Positions 37,114 to 45,731 of a DNA stretch of 64,000 nucleotides are shown here, piece after piece. The DNA lies in the NCBI GenBank assembly GCA_004078665.1, contig SCFO01000001.1, forward strand, positions 336,377 through 400,376, read 5' to 3'. Positions within the stretch are counted from its first letter, which is position 1. Each line of letters begins with the position of its first letter. The position numbers and the translations under genes are program-made. Source of the DNA: Halobacillus fulvus (GTDB lineage: Bacteria; Bacillota; Bacilli; Bacillales; Halobacillaceae). Below the pieces are notes generated by a model. It saw nothing but the letters and a program-made list of their open reading frames with translations. It ran no database searches and was not told where the DNA came from.

Positions 37114-37409
37114 CTGTTTAAAACCTCTCGTTTCATAATTTTTTTCCGACTCTTTTGTCTATCGAAGCATAGATTTTTTATAAAGGGGAAATAAATGGAT
37201 GGAGGTAGTCGTTTATATGTAATTCTGTTTAAAAAAAATTTACAATTTAGTTCTTCTGCTATTTTTTTGAAACTTTTGTGGTACAATCATCGTCATATAA
37301 TAGGAATGCGTTTTAACGTAGAAAGCAGTGGAATATATATAAAGTATTTTGTATGTGAGGTAAGCATGTGTGAAACATCTAGTTTACATGCGTTAGAGGA
37401 GGAGCAATT
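37114..37409 (+). other. Gene-free leader region upstream of the LTA synthase gene
   Basis: AT-rich sequence of about 300 bases. A TATAAT at 37296-37301 may be the -10 of the downstream gene, but the -35 is poor. I see no conserved small gene, strong hairpin or riboswitch in it. Confidence 0.4.
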
Positions 37410-39287
37410 ATGTCGTTCAACAAAATGCGCATGCCATTATTTTTAATCGCGACCATTTTGTTTGGAATTAAAACATATGTGGTCTATCGATTTATGTTCG
37501 ATTTATCGATTGAAAACCCGTTGCAAGAATTCATCCTCTTGGTGAATCCATTAGCTAGCGCCTATTTGATTTTTGCGATAAGTGTCTGGATGAATCCAGG
37601 AAGACAAATGAAATATCTGCGATGGACATCCCTAATTGGATCGCTAATTTTATTTTTTAATTTGATATTTTATCGGAATTTTACAGACTTTATTACGATC
37701 CCAGTCTTATTTCAAGGCAATAATGCAGCGGATCTGACGGGGAGCTTTCTGACGCTGCTTCATCCTGCAGACGTTTTAGTATTCTTTGATGTGGTCGTGA
37801 TCTGGTATTTAAGCAAGAAGAATTTCGATTTAAGCGTTTCTCTTCCAAAGCAGGGGAAAATAGCGGCAACGGCGGTCACTTTTCTTTTGTTGGCAGGCAA
37901 TGTAGTGCTGGCAGAAATTGAACGTCCGATGTTGTTTGTCCGTTCGTTTGACAGAGAGTACTTAGTGAAAAACATCGGCGTGTACAATTACCATCTTTAT
38001 GATATGACGATGCAGACGAAAACGAGAGCTCAAAGAGTACTGGCTGATGAGAGCGAAATCAGTGAAATCGAATCTTATATCAAAGATAAGTCACCGGATC
38101 AGGTGGAGAAAGACTCTGAATTATACGGAATTGCGGAGAACAAGAACGTGATTTTTGTCAGTATTGAATCGTTCCAGAATTTTTTACTTGATTCTGAAAT
38201 TAACGGTACCGAGGTTGCCCCGTTCTTAAGTGATCTGAAAGAGAGCGAGGATACGATTTCGTTTGAAAACTTCTACCATCAGACGGCTCAGGGGAAAACT
38301 TCTGATTCAGAGTTTATAGTTGAGAATTCTTTGTATCCGCTGGATCGTGGGGCCGTTTATTTCACCCATGCTCAAAACGAATACAATGCGCTCCCTGAAC
38401 TCCTAGGTCAAAATGGATATGAAACGTCTGTTTTTCATGCGAATAATAAAAGCTTTTGGAACCGGGATGTCATGTACGAGAACATCGGATATGATGAATT
38501 TTACGGGGAACAATCGTTTGAACTGACACCTGAAAACTCATTTGGGTGGGGGCTTGAAGATAAAGCCTTCTTTGACCAGTCCATCGAATATATGAAGGCT
38601 CAAGAACAGCCGTTTTACAGTAAGTTTATTACTTTGACGCATCATTTCCCGTTTGAGTTACCAGAGGAAAAAGCGAATATTGATCGCTACGACTCAGGAT
38701 CTAATACACTCAACCAATATTTCCAAACAGCGAGATATACAGATGAAGCGCTAGAGGGATTCTTTAAGAAACTGAAAGATTCCGGTTTATATGAGGACTC
38801 GATTATCGTCTTAATGGGAGACCATTACGGAATCAGTGAATTCCACAATGAAGCTATGAGTCAATTCTTAGGTAAAGAAGTGACACCATATGTTCATACT
38901 CAACTTCAGCGGGTACCGTTCATGATCCATATTCCGGGTTATGAAGGGGGCGAAGTGAAAGAAGAGGTAGTTGGACAAATTGATGTCAAGCCGACACTCC
39001 TTCACTTATTAGGCATCGAAGCTGAAAATGACCTGACGTTTGGAACAAATATGTTCTCAGAAACGAAAAACGAATTTACAGCGATGCGAGATGGCAGTTT
39101 TGTCAGCGAACAATATGTGTTCAGTAAAGGGATTTGTTATGACCGGTCAACGGGAGAAGAAATCGGAGATCAGGCTGAAGCCTGTCAGCCGATCAGAGAT
39201 AAAGTAGACAAGGAGCTTCAATATTCGGATAACATCATATACGGTGATTTATTCAGATTCTATGATTTTAGTTCAGAGCATAACTAA
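37410..39287 (+). CDS. yqgS: Lipoteichoic acid synthase family protein (LtaS type, YqgS)
   Basis: Polymerises or primes glycerol-phosphate chains of lipoteichoic acid on the outer membrane face. Five N-terminal membrane segments (residues 10-180) precede an extracellular sulfatase-like domain. Catalytic threonine is T297 in TAQGKTSDSEF; metal ligands appear in VIFVSIESFQNF, FWNRDVMYE and LMGDHYGISEF. 625 residues. The start follows AGAGGAGGAG. Position after glcK matches yqgS. Which of the several LtaS paralogs it is functionally (synthase or primase) cannot be told from the sequence alone. Confidence 0.92.
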   Translation: MSFNKMRMPLFLIATILFGIKTYVVYRFMFDLSIENPLQEFILLVNPLASAYLIFAISVWMNPGRQMKYLRWTSLIGSLILFFNLIFYRNFTDFITIPVLFQGNNAADLTGSFLTLLHPADVLVFFDVVVIWYLSKKNFDLSVSLPKQGKIAATAVTFLLLAGNVVLAEIERPMLFVRSFDREYLVKNIGVYNYHLYDMTMQTKTRAQRVLADESEISEIESYIKDKSPDQVEKDSELYGIAENKNVIFVSIESFQNFLLDSEINGTEVAPFLSDLKESEDTISFENFYHQTAQGKTSDSEFIVENSLYPLDRGAVYFTHAQNEYNALPELLGQNGYETSVFHANNKSFWNRDVMYENIGYDEFYGEQSFELTPENSFGWGLEDKAFFDQSIEYMKAQEQPFYSKFITLTHHFPFELPEEKANIDRYDSGSNTLNQYFQTARYTDEALEGFFKKLKDSGLYEDSIIVLMGDHYGISEFHNEAMSQFLGKEVTPYVHTQLQRVPFMIHIPGYEGGEVKEEVVGQIDVKPTLLHLLGIEAENDLTFGTNMFSETKNEFTAMRDGSFVSEQYVFSKGICYDRSTGEEIGDQAEACQPIRDKVDKELQYSDNIIYGDLFRFYDFSSEHN

Positions 39288-39308
39288 TTGCAGTTTCCTT
39301 GACTAAAG

Positions 39309-39345
39309 AAAGCCACTATGACAAGAATGTCATAGTGGCTTTATA
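39309..39345 (+). terminator. Terminator after the LTA synthase gene
   Basis: A perfect 15-base stem, AAAGCCACTATGACA with TGTCATAGTGGCTTT, around a 4-base loop. Confidence 0.85.
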
Positions 39346-39411
39346 TTTGTACACCATAGGGAATGGTGGGTATATACATATTCAGGTTGGCCGAAAGGAG
39401 AGAAGGAACGA

Positions 39412-40098
39412 ATGTTTCGATTTGAAAATGTCAGTCAACATCCGTTGAAAGAGTTGAATTTTAAAATTGGAAAGAATGAAAAGGTTATTCTTTTTGGTCC
39501 ATCTGGTGCCGGCAAGAGCACACTGTTGTTTTTGTTCAATCGTCTAAGCGATCCTGAGGAAGGTCAAATCTATTTTAAAGATAAACCGATTGGGGAATAT
39601 CCGATTACAGAGCTTAGGAAAAAAGTGGGATTACTGCTTCAATCTCCAAACTTGTTCCCGGGGACGGTGTTAGATAACTTGAAATATGGACCATCGCTCT
39701 TTGGGGAATGGGAAGATAAACAGGCGAAGCAGCTGCTCGAATATGTTCAGTTGCCTTCTTCTTATGTTGACAGAGAAGTGGATCAACTTTCAGGTGGAGA
39801 ACAGCAGCGTGTTTCATTGGCAAGAACATTGGCGAATTCCCCGGAGGTGCTACTACTGGACGAGCCTACAAGTGCCCTTGATAACAGAACGGCGGAAGAA
39901 ATTGAAGAAGTATTGGAATACTTGATCCATGAACACCAGCTGACGATGCTGATGGTCACTCACAACATGAAGCAGGCGAAGCGGTTAGGCGATCGGGGAA
40001 TCTTTCTTATGGACGGCGCTATACAAGAGGATGGGAAAATTCCTGATATGCTTGATCACCCTGAAACGGAAGCTCTATCTAAATTCTTGGAAAAATAG
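39412..40098 (+). CDS. ABC transporter ATP-binding protein (FetA-like)
   Basis: ATPase of a two-gene ABC exporter; in E. coli the related FetA with FetB exports iron. Walker A FGPSGAGKST, Q-loop LLLQSPNLFPGTVLDNLKYG, signature LSGGEQQRVSLART, Walker [14 protein letters not shown] and switch histidine in VTHNMKQAKRLGD. 228 residues. The start follows GAAAGGAGAG. Its stop lies within the ribosome site of the permease gene. Substrate assignment is inferred from the partner's family only. Confidence 0.88.
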   Translation: MFRFENVSQHPLKELNFKIGKNEKVILFGPSGAGKSTLLFLFNRLSDPEEGQIYFKDKPIGEYPITELRKKVGLLLQSPNLFPGTVLDNLKYGPSLFGEWEDKQAKQLLEYVQLPSSYVDREVDQLSGGEQQRVSLARTLANSPEVLLLDEPTSALDNRTAEEIEEVLEYLIHEHQLTMLMVTHNMKQAKRLGDRGIFLMDGAIQEDGKIPDMLDHPETEALSKFLEK

Positions 40099-40112
40099 GA
40101 GGTGCTTTTGGA

Positions 40113-40904
40113 ATGTCTCCAGAAATATCGAATCAATCGTTGTTATTTCTGATCGTATTCGTCATTGTACCGTTAACTTTATCGTACTTCTATCAGTTGG
40201 GGATGAACAAAAGCATCCTCTGGTCTTCGATACGAGGAACAGTCCAACTGTTTGCTATCGGATATATTTTAACGTATTTATTTGATTTACCGGCTCAAGT
40301 TGGGATTCCTTTGATGGTCGGAATCATGTTGATTATTGCTACCTTTCACGCTCGCCAAAAAGGGAAAGAATTACCTTATATTCTTCCGGTCATATTTTTG
40401 GGGCTTCTGACTGTGGAAGCAAGCGTTCTTACAATGTGGCTAGTTTTTGATATGGTTCAGTTCACGCCCTCAGAAGTCATTCCAATGAGCGGAATGGTGA
40501 TCGGGAATAGTATGGTGGCCATGGGACTTGCGCTAGAACGAATGAAAAGTGAGTTTCAGGAGAATAACGGCCGGTTGCTTGCTGCCCTTTCGCTCGGAGC
40601 CGAACCTAAACAGGCCTCCCATTTAATTGTGAAGAGAACTTTAAATGCAGCATTGATCCCTAACGTGGACAGGATAAAAACGATCGGTCTCGTTCAATTA
40701 CCTGGTATGATGACAGGTCTTATTTTAGGTGGTGTAGAACCGGTCATGGCCATCAAGTATCAGCTCGTCATATCTTTAAGTATATTTTCTTCGGTGTCGA
40801 TCAGTGCCATGATCGTGACGTTGGCGATGTATCGTTACTTTTTTAACGAGCATAAGCAACTTCTCGAAAGTATGGAAGACATTAAAAAGCAAAGTGAACA
40901 CTAA
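40113..40904 (+). CDS. UPF0014 (FetB-like) ABC transporter permease
   Basis: Seven or so membrane segments; the UPF0014 patterns are clear: SIRGTVQLFAIGYIL, IPMSGMVIGNSMVAMGLALER, and the C-terminal GLVQLPGMMTGLILGGVEP. 263 residues, matching E. coli FetB in size. Forms a unit with the ATPase gene 14 bases upstream; ribosome site AGGAGGTG. The gene pair is not part of the B. subtilis order I recall here, so it may be inserted. Role in metal efflux is family-based inference. Confidence 0.88.
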   Translation: MSPEISNQSLLFLIVFVIVPLTLSYFYQLGMNKSILWSSIRGTVQLFAIGYILTYLFDLPAQVGIPLMVGIMLIIATFHARQKGKELPYILPVIFLGLLTVEASVLTMWLVFDMVQFTPSEVIPMSGMVIGNSMVAMGLALERMKSEFQENNGRLLAALSLGAEPKQASHLIVKRTLNAALIPNVDRIKTIGLVQLPGMMTGLILGGVEPVMAIKYQLVISLSIFSSVSISAMIVTLAMYRYFFNEHKQLLESMEDIKKQSEH

Positions 40905-40940
40905 AAAAGCGAGCATCCCTATTTGGGAGCTCGCTTTTGA
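40903..40940. terminator. Terminator between the permease gene and yqgW
   Basis: AAAAGCGAGC (40905-40914) pairs with GCTCGCTTTT (40929-40938), with CCC/GGG inside. It can serve the convergent minus-strand small gene as well. Confidence 0.8.
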
Positions 40941-40946
40941 ATGGTG

Positions 40947-41120
40947 TCATCCGAATAGATTGGCAATGATTGTCATGATGGAAAACCAACCGAACATTAA
41001 GGCTGAGATTGCAGCAAAAAATACGGCGAAGAAGTTTTTTGTTTTAATTTCACGGAAGACAGCGATTACACAAAGGATTGTAACGAGAAGAAGAATTATT
41101 CCTGTAACCAAGTGCAGCAC
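40947..41120 (-). CDS. yqgW: DUF2759 small membrane protein (YqgW)
   Basis: A 57-residue protein with two membrane segments. The minus strand reads a start at 41120 (GTG) or 41111 (TTG), then VTGIILLLVTILCVIAVFRE, a short polar turn (IKTKNF) and FGWFSIMTIIANLFG before a TGA stop. The pattern matches DUF2759 proteins such as YqgW, and the gene lies before yqgX, as in B. subtilis. GTG has AAGGA eight bases before it; TTG has AGGGGG eight bases before it, so the start is uncertain by three codons. Function unknown. Confidence 0.78.
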   Translation of the reverse strand: MLHLVTGIILLLVTILCVIAVFREIKTKNFFAVFFAAISALMFGWFSIMTIIANLFG

Positions 41121-41266
41121 CCCCTATATCCTTTTCTTTATCATCCCGTATGGGTGGATGTTATACTATATGTAGCTTCGTTCGATACTTATATATTTTA
41201 TAGTATATCTCAGGAAATGTCGAGTTATAACAGTAATTTACTGAAAGCTAGAGGGGTGTTTTTGTT

Positions 41267-41905
41267 TTGTTGAAAATTTCAAGATTACCATTAGGACCAA
41301 TAGCGACAAATGCATATGTCATTCACAGGAATAAAGAAGCGTTAATCATTGATCCAGGGGGAGATTTTGATAAGTTGAACCATTATTTGGAAGAAAGAGA
41401 GCTGAGTGTAAAAGCGATCCTTCTTACACATGCTCACTTTGATCATATCGGAGCTGTGGATGAAGTAAGAGATGCTTACGGGGCTCCTGTTTACTTACAT
41501 GAAGCGGAAAAAGACTGGCTGACAGACCCTGATCAGAACGGGTCCGGATTCTTTCAGATGGGGAAAATAACGGCTCGACCTGCAGATTTTATGTTAGAAC
41601 CGGGTCAAATGGAGATCGGTGCGTTTTCTTTTGAAGTCCGTCATACGCCTGGCCATTCTCCTGGAAGCGTCTCGTTTGTGTTCAGAAACCAGCGCTTTAC
41701 AGTTGCTGGTGATACTTTGTTTCAAAGAGGGATTGGTCGTACAGACCTTCCCGGAGGAGATCGAAAGACACTTGAACAGAGTATAGAACAGCAGCTGTTC
41801 AGCTTAAGAGACGATATGAGAATTTTCCCTGGTCACGGGCTTCCGACGACTGTAGGAGAAGAACGGGAAGAAAACCCTTTTCTGAATGGACGGGCAAATA
41901 GATAA
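41267..41905 (+). CDS. yqgX: MBL-fold hydrolase, glyoxalase II-like (YqgX)
   Basis: A metallo-beta-lactamase-fold enzyme; metal motif HAHFDHIGAV, further ligands in HTPGHSPGSVSF, AGDTLFQRGIGRTD and the C-terminal PGHG. It is probably a hydrolase of glutathione- or bacillithiol-type thioesters, or a related hydrolase. 212 residues. The start is TTG at 41267, eight bases after AGAGGGG; a second TTG follows directly. Convergent with yqgY, sharing a terminator. Confidence 0.9.
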   Translation: MLKISRLPLGPIATNAYVIHRNKEALIIDPGGDFDKLNHYLEERELSVKAILLTHAHFDHIGAVDEVRDAYGAPVYLHEAEKDWLTDPDQNGSGFFQMGKITARPADFMLEPGQMEIGAFSFEVRHTPGHSPGSVSFVFRNQRFTVAGDTLFQRGIGRTDLPGGDRKTLEQSIEQQLFSLRDDMRIFPGHGLPTTVGEEREENPFLNGRANR

Positions 41906-41944
41906 GAAAAAACCTGTTATCCGATGCGGATAACAGGTTTTTTC
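41906..41944. terminator. Shared terminator between yqgX and yqgY
   Basis: AAAAAACCTGTTATCC and GGATAACAGGTTTTTT form a 16-base perfect stem with a 5-base loop; T-runs on both strands. Confidence 0.9.
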
Positions 41945-42190
41945 TTAGTGACCACCAAAAGTAGGTACAAGAATGAAGGATGAATAGTAAGTAAATCCAA
42001 TCATAAACACTGTCAAGTATGAGAAAAATATGTACACATACATACGTTCAGACAGTTTAAGGTAGCCAACAGTAAGGAAAAAGGCCGTTTGAACTAAAGA
42101 TAATAATGCCGCTTCCATCATATCGCCCGCATAAAACATTATGGTAAATATACCTGTCCAAAAGGCCAGCACACGAAACATACGATCCAT
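41945..42190 (-). CDS. yqgY: DUF2626 small membrane protein (YqgY)
   Basis: 81 residues with two to three membrane segments; MDRMFRVLAFWTGIFTIMFY and the ending SFILVPTFGGH are typical of DUF2626. The start follows AAAGGAGGGG on the minus strand. Function unknown; same position as in B. subtilis. Confidence 0.9.
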   Translation of the reverse strand: MDRMFRVLAFWTGIFTIMFYAGDMMEAALLSLVQTAFFLTVGYLKLSERMYVYIFFSYLTVFMIGFTYYSSFILVPTFGGH

Positions 42191-42355
42191 GCTTTTTCCC
42201 CTCCTTTATATCGGTTAGACTATCATACATATTATAAACGACTGCCATCTAAATGTAAACGCATCATTCACGTATCATTTTTAGCTTGATCGTCCTTTTT
42301 TATACATTACCCATGTAGTTGATTGAAGAAACTTTAAAAAAAGTTGTAAAAAAGA

Positions 42356-42380
42356 GTTTAAATTATTGTACAAAGGTTAT
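42356..42380 (+). promoter_or_regulatory. Candidate SigB promoter of mgsR
   Basis: GTTTAA (42356-42361), a 13-base spacer and GGTTAT (42375-42380) fit the SigB consensus GTTTAA-N12-15-GGGTAT with one mismatch, 47 bases before mgsR. B. subtilis mgsR is known to be SigB-controlled. An overlapping repeat TTGTACA (42366-42372) / TGTACAA (42389-42395) is also present. Confidence 0.6.
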
Positions 42381-42426
42381 ACATAAAGTGTACAATACAA
42401 ATATACCAAAAACGAGGAGCGTTAAA

Positions 42427-42810
42427 ATGGATAAGTTAAAATTCTATAGTTACCCGAGTTGTACATCATGCCGTCGGACAAAGTCGTGGCTCAAGAGCCA
42501 GGGGGTAGAATTTAACGAACAACACTTATTTCGTGAAACTCCCTCGGCTGAAGAATTGAGAAAGATCTTATCCCTTACTACTCATGGAATTGACGAAATT
42601 TTAGCTAAAAGAAGTAAAGAATATAAAGACTTAGATGTAGACATAGAAGATCTTTCACTAAGCGAATTTCTTAACTTGGTGATCGAGAAGCCAAAATTAC
42701 TACGTCGCCCGATTTTAACGAATGGAGAAAAAATTGTCATTGGTTATGATTTAGAAGGATTGAGAGGGATTACAGATAACCGTATTGAATACACTGCTCA
42801 AATCTCCTAA
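42427..42810 (+). CDS. mgsR: Spx/ArsC-family transcriptional regulator MgsR (YqgZ)
   Basis: A thioredoxin-fold regulator of the Spx family that binds RNA polymerase and controls a part of the SigB general stress regulon in B. subtilis. The redox switch CxxC is at C12 and C15 (YPSCTSCRRTK). The pattern of ArsC/Spx (LRKILSLTTHGIDEIL, LLRRPILTNGEKIVIGYD) is clear. ATG 42427 follows ACGAGGAG; the frame is open to 42319 without a ribosome site. 127 residues. Confidence 0.92.
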   Translation: MDKLKFYSYPSCTSCRRTKSWLKSQGVEFNEQHLFRETPSAEELRKILSLTTHGIDEILAKRSKEYKDLDVDIEDLSLSEFLNLVIEKPKLLRRPILTNGEKIVIGYDLEGLRGITDNRIEYTAQIS

Positions 42811-42817
42811 TATACTT

Positions 42818-42853
42818 AATCATCGCTTTCTAAATGAAGCGGTGATTTTTTAT
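42818..42853 (+). terminator. Terminator after mgsR
   Basis: AATCATCGCTT pairs with AAGCGGTGATT, followed by six T residues, just before the end of the convergent comG operon. Confidence 0.8.
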
Positions 42854-42857
42854 TGTC

Positions 42858-43238
42858 CTAAAAGCTATCCATTTTTGGCTCCAAAGTTGTAGAGAACGTG
42901 TCATTACCGTCCGCATCTTCCAATTCCCACTCGCATCTCGTGTAATGCTCTTCTTCGATACAGACGGCATTTAACGTTCCATTCTCTCCTATATACGAGA
43001 AATGAGGTGAGAAGTAACCTTGATTCATCCATGTATAGAAAAGTTTTTTCCTCCCAACCTCTAGTAAATTTTCGTTCTGTAGGGAGACCAAAGCTAATTC
43101 TGTATAATGGAGTTCATTTCTATATAACTGTATGGTGTGGAGCGTTGCTAAAACCAATAGCATACTGATGATCAGTACACTAGGAAAAACGACGCCTTTT
43201 TCATTTTGGAAATATAATTTGTTTCTCCAGATACACAT
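42858..43238 (-). CDS. comGG: Competence protein ComGG
   Basis: Last gene of the comG operon; a minor pseudopilin of the DNA-uptake pseudopilus. Near the N-terminus the sequence NEKGVVFPSVLIISMLLVLA combines a K-G junction with a hydrophobic stretch, a diverged prepilin signal. The rest is polar. About 126 residues from ATG 43238; an in-frame TTG at 43259 has a slightly better ribosome site (AGGGA), so the start is uncertain. It overlaps comGF. Assigned mainly by operon position. Confidence 0.82.
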   Translation of the reverse strand: MCIWRNKLYFQNEKGVVFPSVLIISMLLVLATLHTIQLYRNELHYTELALVSLQNENLLEVGRKKLFYTWMNQGYFSPHFSYIGENGTLNAVCIEEEHYTRCEWELEDADGNDTFSTTLEPKMDSF

Positions 43239-43614
43239 CCTCTCCCGCCTGTATACCAATTGTTAATCCCTGGTCATTTCCGGTAATGCTCATATGTTCT
43301 ACATCCTGTAAAAGAGGTTCATGTCCGACTCGGTCGACTCTCCTCCTAATAAGGTTTTGGTATTGTTCTATCAAAATCATTCTCCCAGATGCATCCATGA
43401 AGGATATAGAGTCAGAAGTTGTTGTAATGTTATAAGATTCGTTTATTTCCGACTGAAGATAAGAAAAGAGTTGTCTAATGGCAAGTTCATCCTCGTAGTG
43501 TACGGAACGTAATTGGTGAAATAAAGGAAAAGAGAGGCTTATGATTAGCAACAGGACGAGAAGACTGATCATCGTTTCAGATAAAGTAAATCCGCTATTG
43601 TTTTTGATATCCAT
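43201..43614 (-). CDS. comGF: Competence protein ComGF
   Basis: Minor pseudopilin. Prepilin signal SGFTLSETMISLLVLLLIIS at residues 7-26 (processing expected after the G by ComC). ATG 43614 follows AAAGGT; an upstream TTG at 43638 extends the frame into comGE without need. 137 residues. Overlaps comGE upstream and comGG downstream, so the genes are coupled. Confidence 0.88.
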   Translation of the reverse strand: MDIKNNSGFTLSETMISLLVLLLIISLSFPLFHQLRSVHYEDELAIRQLFSYLQSEINESYNITTTSDSISFMDASGRMILIEQYQNLIRRRVDRVGHEPLLQDVEHMSITGNDQGLTIGIQAGEDVYLEKQIIFPK

Positions 43615-43927
43615 AAAGACAGTACCTTTCCGAGTCAATAGTCATCCCCTCTACACATCCCTCAATCACTCCACTCTCTCTCCTTTCAAATGTATAGGAA
43701 ATAGAAGGGTAGACAGAATCTTGTACAATCCTTGTATAACTCGTTGAACCCATGTTCACCGTATGAATATGGTTGTGGAGTCGCGAGGTGACTTCTCGCT
43801 TGAAGGCTAGTTGGTTTTGCATAGACTTTGCCTCTATAAATAAGGGAAGTATCGTTAAGCAAACCATGATTAAAACAGACATCGAAGTAACGGTTTCTAC
43901 CATGCTGAACCCTCTATTGCTTTTCAA
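43595..43927 (-). CDS. comGE: Competence protein ComGE
   Basis: Minor pseudopilin of 110 residues with the signal RGFSMVETVTSMSVLIMVCL at the N-terminus. Overlaps comGD by 14 bases. Assigned by signal and operon position. Confidence 0.87.
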   Translation of the reverse strand: MKSNRGFSMVETVTSMSVLIMVCLTILPLFIEAKSMQNQLAFKREVTSRLHNHIHTVNMGSTSYTRIVQDSVYPSISYTFERRESGVIEGCVEGMTIDSERYCLYGYQKQ

Positions 43928-44351
43928 TCGTAAACCTGCTCGTACCGAACGGAAAAACCACTCGATAGGTTGCTTCTGGCGTAATCCATCTCATCGTTCC
44001 GGGATTTCGAATCGTTCCATTGGCATTAAATTGAATTTTTGATTGCATTGTGTCCATTTGATACCTCCAATGAGAGGGGAGCGGTCTTCTGAAAACCGCT
44101 TCCTGATTTTTGGCGTTGTACAGTACATATTCATTCGCCGCTTTAAAAAACAACAGTTGATATTGAGGATGATCATTCATTGTATAGTGTTGAGTCAATA
44201 AAACATCTGATTCGAATTGTTTTAAAAAATAGGAATCTTCAAGTGCTGTATAAGTGGAATGGTGGAGGGGTGTTAGGATGAGCAAAAGTAGCAGCCAAGC
44301 TGAGAGGACGATGAGGACTTCCGACAGCGTGAACCCGTTCTTACGTTCCAC
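43914..44351 (-). CDS. comGD: Competence protein ComGD
   Basis: Minor pseudopilin of 145 residues with the prepilin signal NGFTLSEVLIVLSAWLLLLL. The downstream part resembles GspH-type pseudopilins. Overlaps comGC by 11 bases and comGE by 14. Confidence 0.9.
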   Translation of the reverse strand: MERKNGFTLSEVLIVLSAWLLLLLILTPLHHSTYTALEDSYFLKQFESDVLLTQHYTMNDHPQYQLLFFKAANEYVLYNAKNQEAVFRRPLPSHWRYQMDTMQSKIQFNANGTIRNPGTMRWITPEATYRVVFPFGTSRFTIEKQ

Positions 44352-44655
44352 TAGGTGGCGTGTCTGTAATCTGATTGGCTGTGTTTAAGTAAAGAGCGTC
44401 TCCATTAGGACATGTTGTCTGCTTCAAATACCCGTCGTCTACAAGAACTTCAAGGGATGCTGGATACTGGTTATCGTTGCGGATATAATAGGCTTCAACC
44501 TGTGCTTCCGCTGTAGAAATTAGCGCTTCACACCCCTTGTCTTTAATCGTCGTACTATTTTCCGACAGGTTAGGGATTGTAATGATCAATAATACAGAAA
44601 TCACTAAAAGAACGATCAGCATTTCAATTAAGGTAAATCCTTTCTCATTTCGCAT
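44341..44655 (-). CDS. comGC: Major competence pseudopilin ComGC
   Basis: The main structural subunit of the pseudopilus needed to bring DNA across the cell wall. Prepilin signal KGFTLIEMLIVLLVISVLLI with the glutamate at position 5 of the mature protein; two cysteines further on (KGCEALI and QTTCPNG) could form the internal disulfide seen in the family. ATG 44655 follows AAAAGGAGATG; the frame extends upstream into comGB without a site. 104 residues. Confidence 0.94.
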   Translation of the reverse strand: MRNEKGFTLIEMLIVLLVISVLLIITIPNLSENSTTIKDKGCEALISTAEAQVEAYYIRNDNQYPASLEVLVDDGYLKQTTCPNGDALYLNTANQITDTPPSGT

Positions 44656-44675
44656 GGGAACATCTCCTTTTATTG

Positions 44676-45731
44676 TTAAATTTGCTGCATCCATTGGTAA
44701 AGAGGAAGCATAATGGACGCATAAATACAGATGATAATGACCGCTATGATCAAAAAGAAGGTGGGCTGGATGAGCTGTAGCCATTTCGTGAGCTTTTGCT
44801 GAAGGTCCTCCATTAAAAAGAAAGCAAGCATTCCGAGCTCATCTCTTAAAGCATCCCTATCATTTGTCTGGTGGAAAAGATCGGTTAATTCACTTTTTAA
44901 TAAAGTGCAATGGTGAATCGACTGGCCGAGAGTCCTACCAGACGCGAGTTGTTTCGTAATCAAGCGACTGTAATGGGACATGATTTCATAGTTTTGATGG
45001 CCACTCATAATATCGAGGCTTTGCTTGAGTGGCATTCCTGTTTGAAGAAGGGAATGCAAATGGGTGGTAAAGAGGTAGGAGGAGCTGAAGGTATGATAGG
45101 CTTTTAGCCATGGGATTTTCTCATACAACGTGATTTTCTTCTCAATGTTATCGATTCGGGAAAGGTAAAGCTTCAGAATGATGGCGCTGAGTATGATCAT
45201 GACACACAATATAAAAAAGGAATTGAGAAGCAGGTTCAGAGTATGAAGGAGCCATAGAGTCCCTGTTGTGTCACTGTCAAACATTAATAAAAAGTTCGGC
45301 AAAATTGTCTTTTTCATAACGATAAAGGCTGCCATAATAAATAGGAATAAAAGAAGCGGATATCTTAAAACATTGGCGATTTTTTGGATATATTCAGATT
45401 TCATCCGTAGCAACTTTGCACATTGCTCGAAAAGAAGGGGGAGGTCATGATGGACATTTCCGAAGTAAAGAAAATTAATGACCATTGGGGAAAAACCTGC
45501 TTTTTGAAAAGCTTGATCGAGAGGATCTCCTTTCTTTAAACGGAGTATGATTTCATCACCGAGTGGTTTTAGTCGTACGTCCCACCCGGTCATTTTTAAA
45601 GCATCGACAAGGGGATAGCCCTTCGATAGAATATAGCTCAACCTCTGGAAAAATAGCACTTGTGTAGGGGACTTCACCTTTTTATGATTCCATCCAATGA
45701 ACGTGTGCTTTTTCAATGAATCCGAGAGCAT
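44676..45731 (-). CDS. comGB: Competence protein ComGB (type II secretion GspF-like)
   Basis: Polytopic inner-membrane platform protein of the pseudopilus. Two GspF repeats with the family pattern FFQRLSYILSKGYPLVDALK near the start and LHSLLQTGMPLKQSLDIM in the second; three or more membrane segments. ATG 45731 lies 50 bases inside comGA, after the strong site GAGGAGG. 351 residues. Confidence 0.93.
   Translation of the reverse strand: MLSDSLKKHTFIGWNHKKVKSPTQVLFFQRLSYILSKGYPLVDALKMTGWDVRLKPLGDEIILRLKKGDPLDQAFQKAGFSPMVINFLYFGNVHHDLPLLFEQCAKLLRMKSEYIQKIANVLRYPLLLFLFIMAAFIVMKKTILPNFLLMFDSDTTGTLWLLHTLNLLLNSFFILCVMIILSAIILKLYLSRIDNIEKKITLYEKIPWLKAYHTFSSSYLFTTHLHSLLQTGMPLKQSLDIMSGHQNYEIMSHYSRLITKQLASGRTLGQSIHHCTLLKSELTDLFHQTNDRDALRDELGMLAFFLMEDLQQKLTKWLQLIQPTFFLIIAVIIICIYASIMLPLYQWMQQI

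Noticed and set aside
37195-37446. An 83-codon plus-strand frame before the LTA synthase gene
   Set aside because: No ribosome-binding site, low-complexity composition, and it runs into the true start of the next gene.
40894-41175. A 93-codon plus-strand frame after the UPF0014 permease gene
   Set aside because: It runs through the terminator hairpin and lies opposite the DUF2759-type gene on the minus strand, which has family resemblance and two hydrophobic segments. The plus frame has no recognisable pattern.
42858-43238. Possible frameshift or decay in comGG because the prepilin signal is weak
   Set aside because: The frame is intact, the hydrophobic segment follows a K-G junction, and a diverged signal is usual for ComGG.
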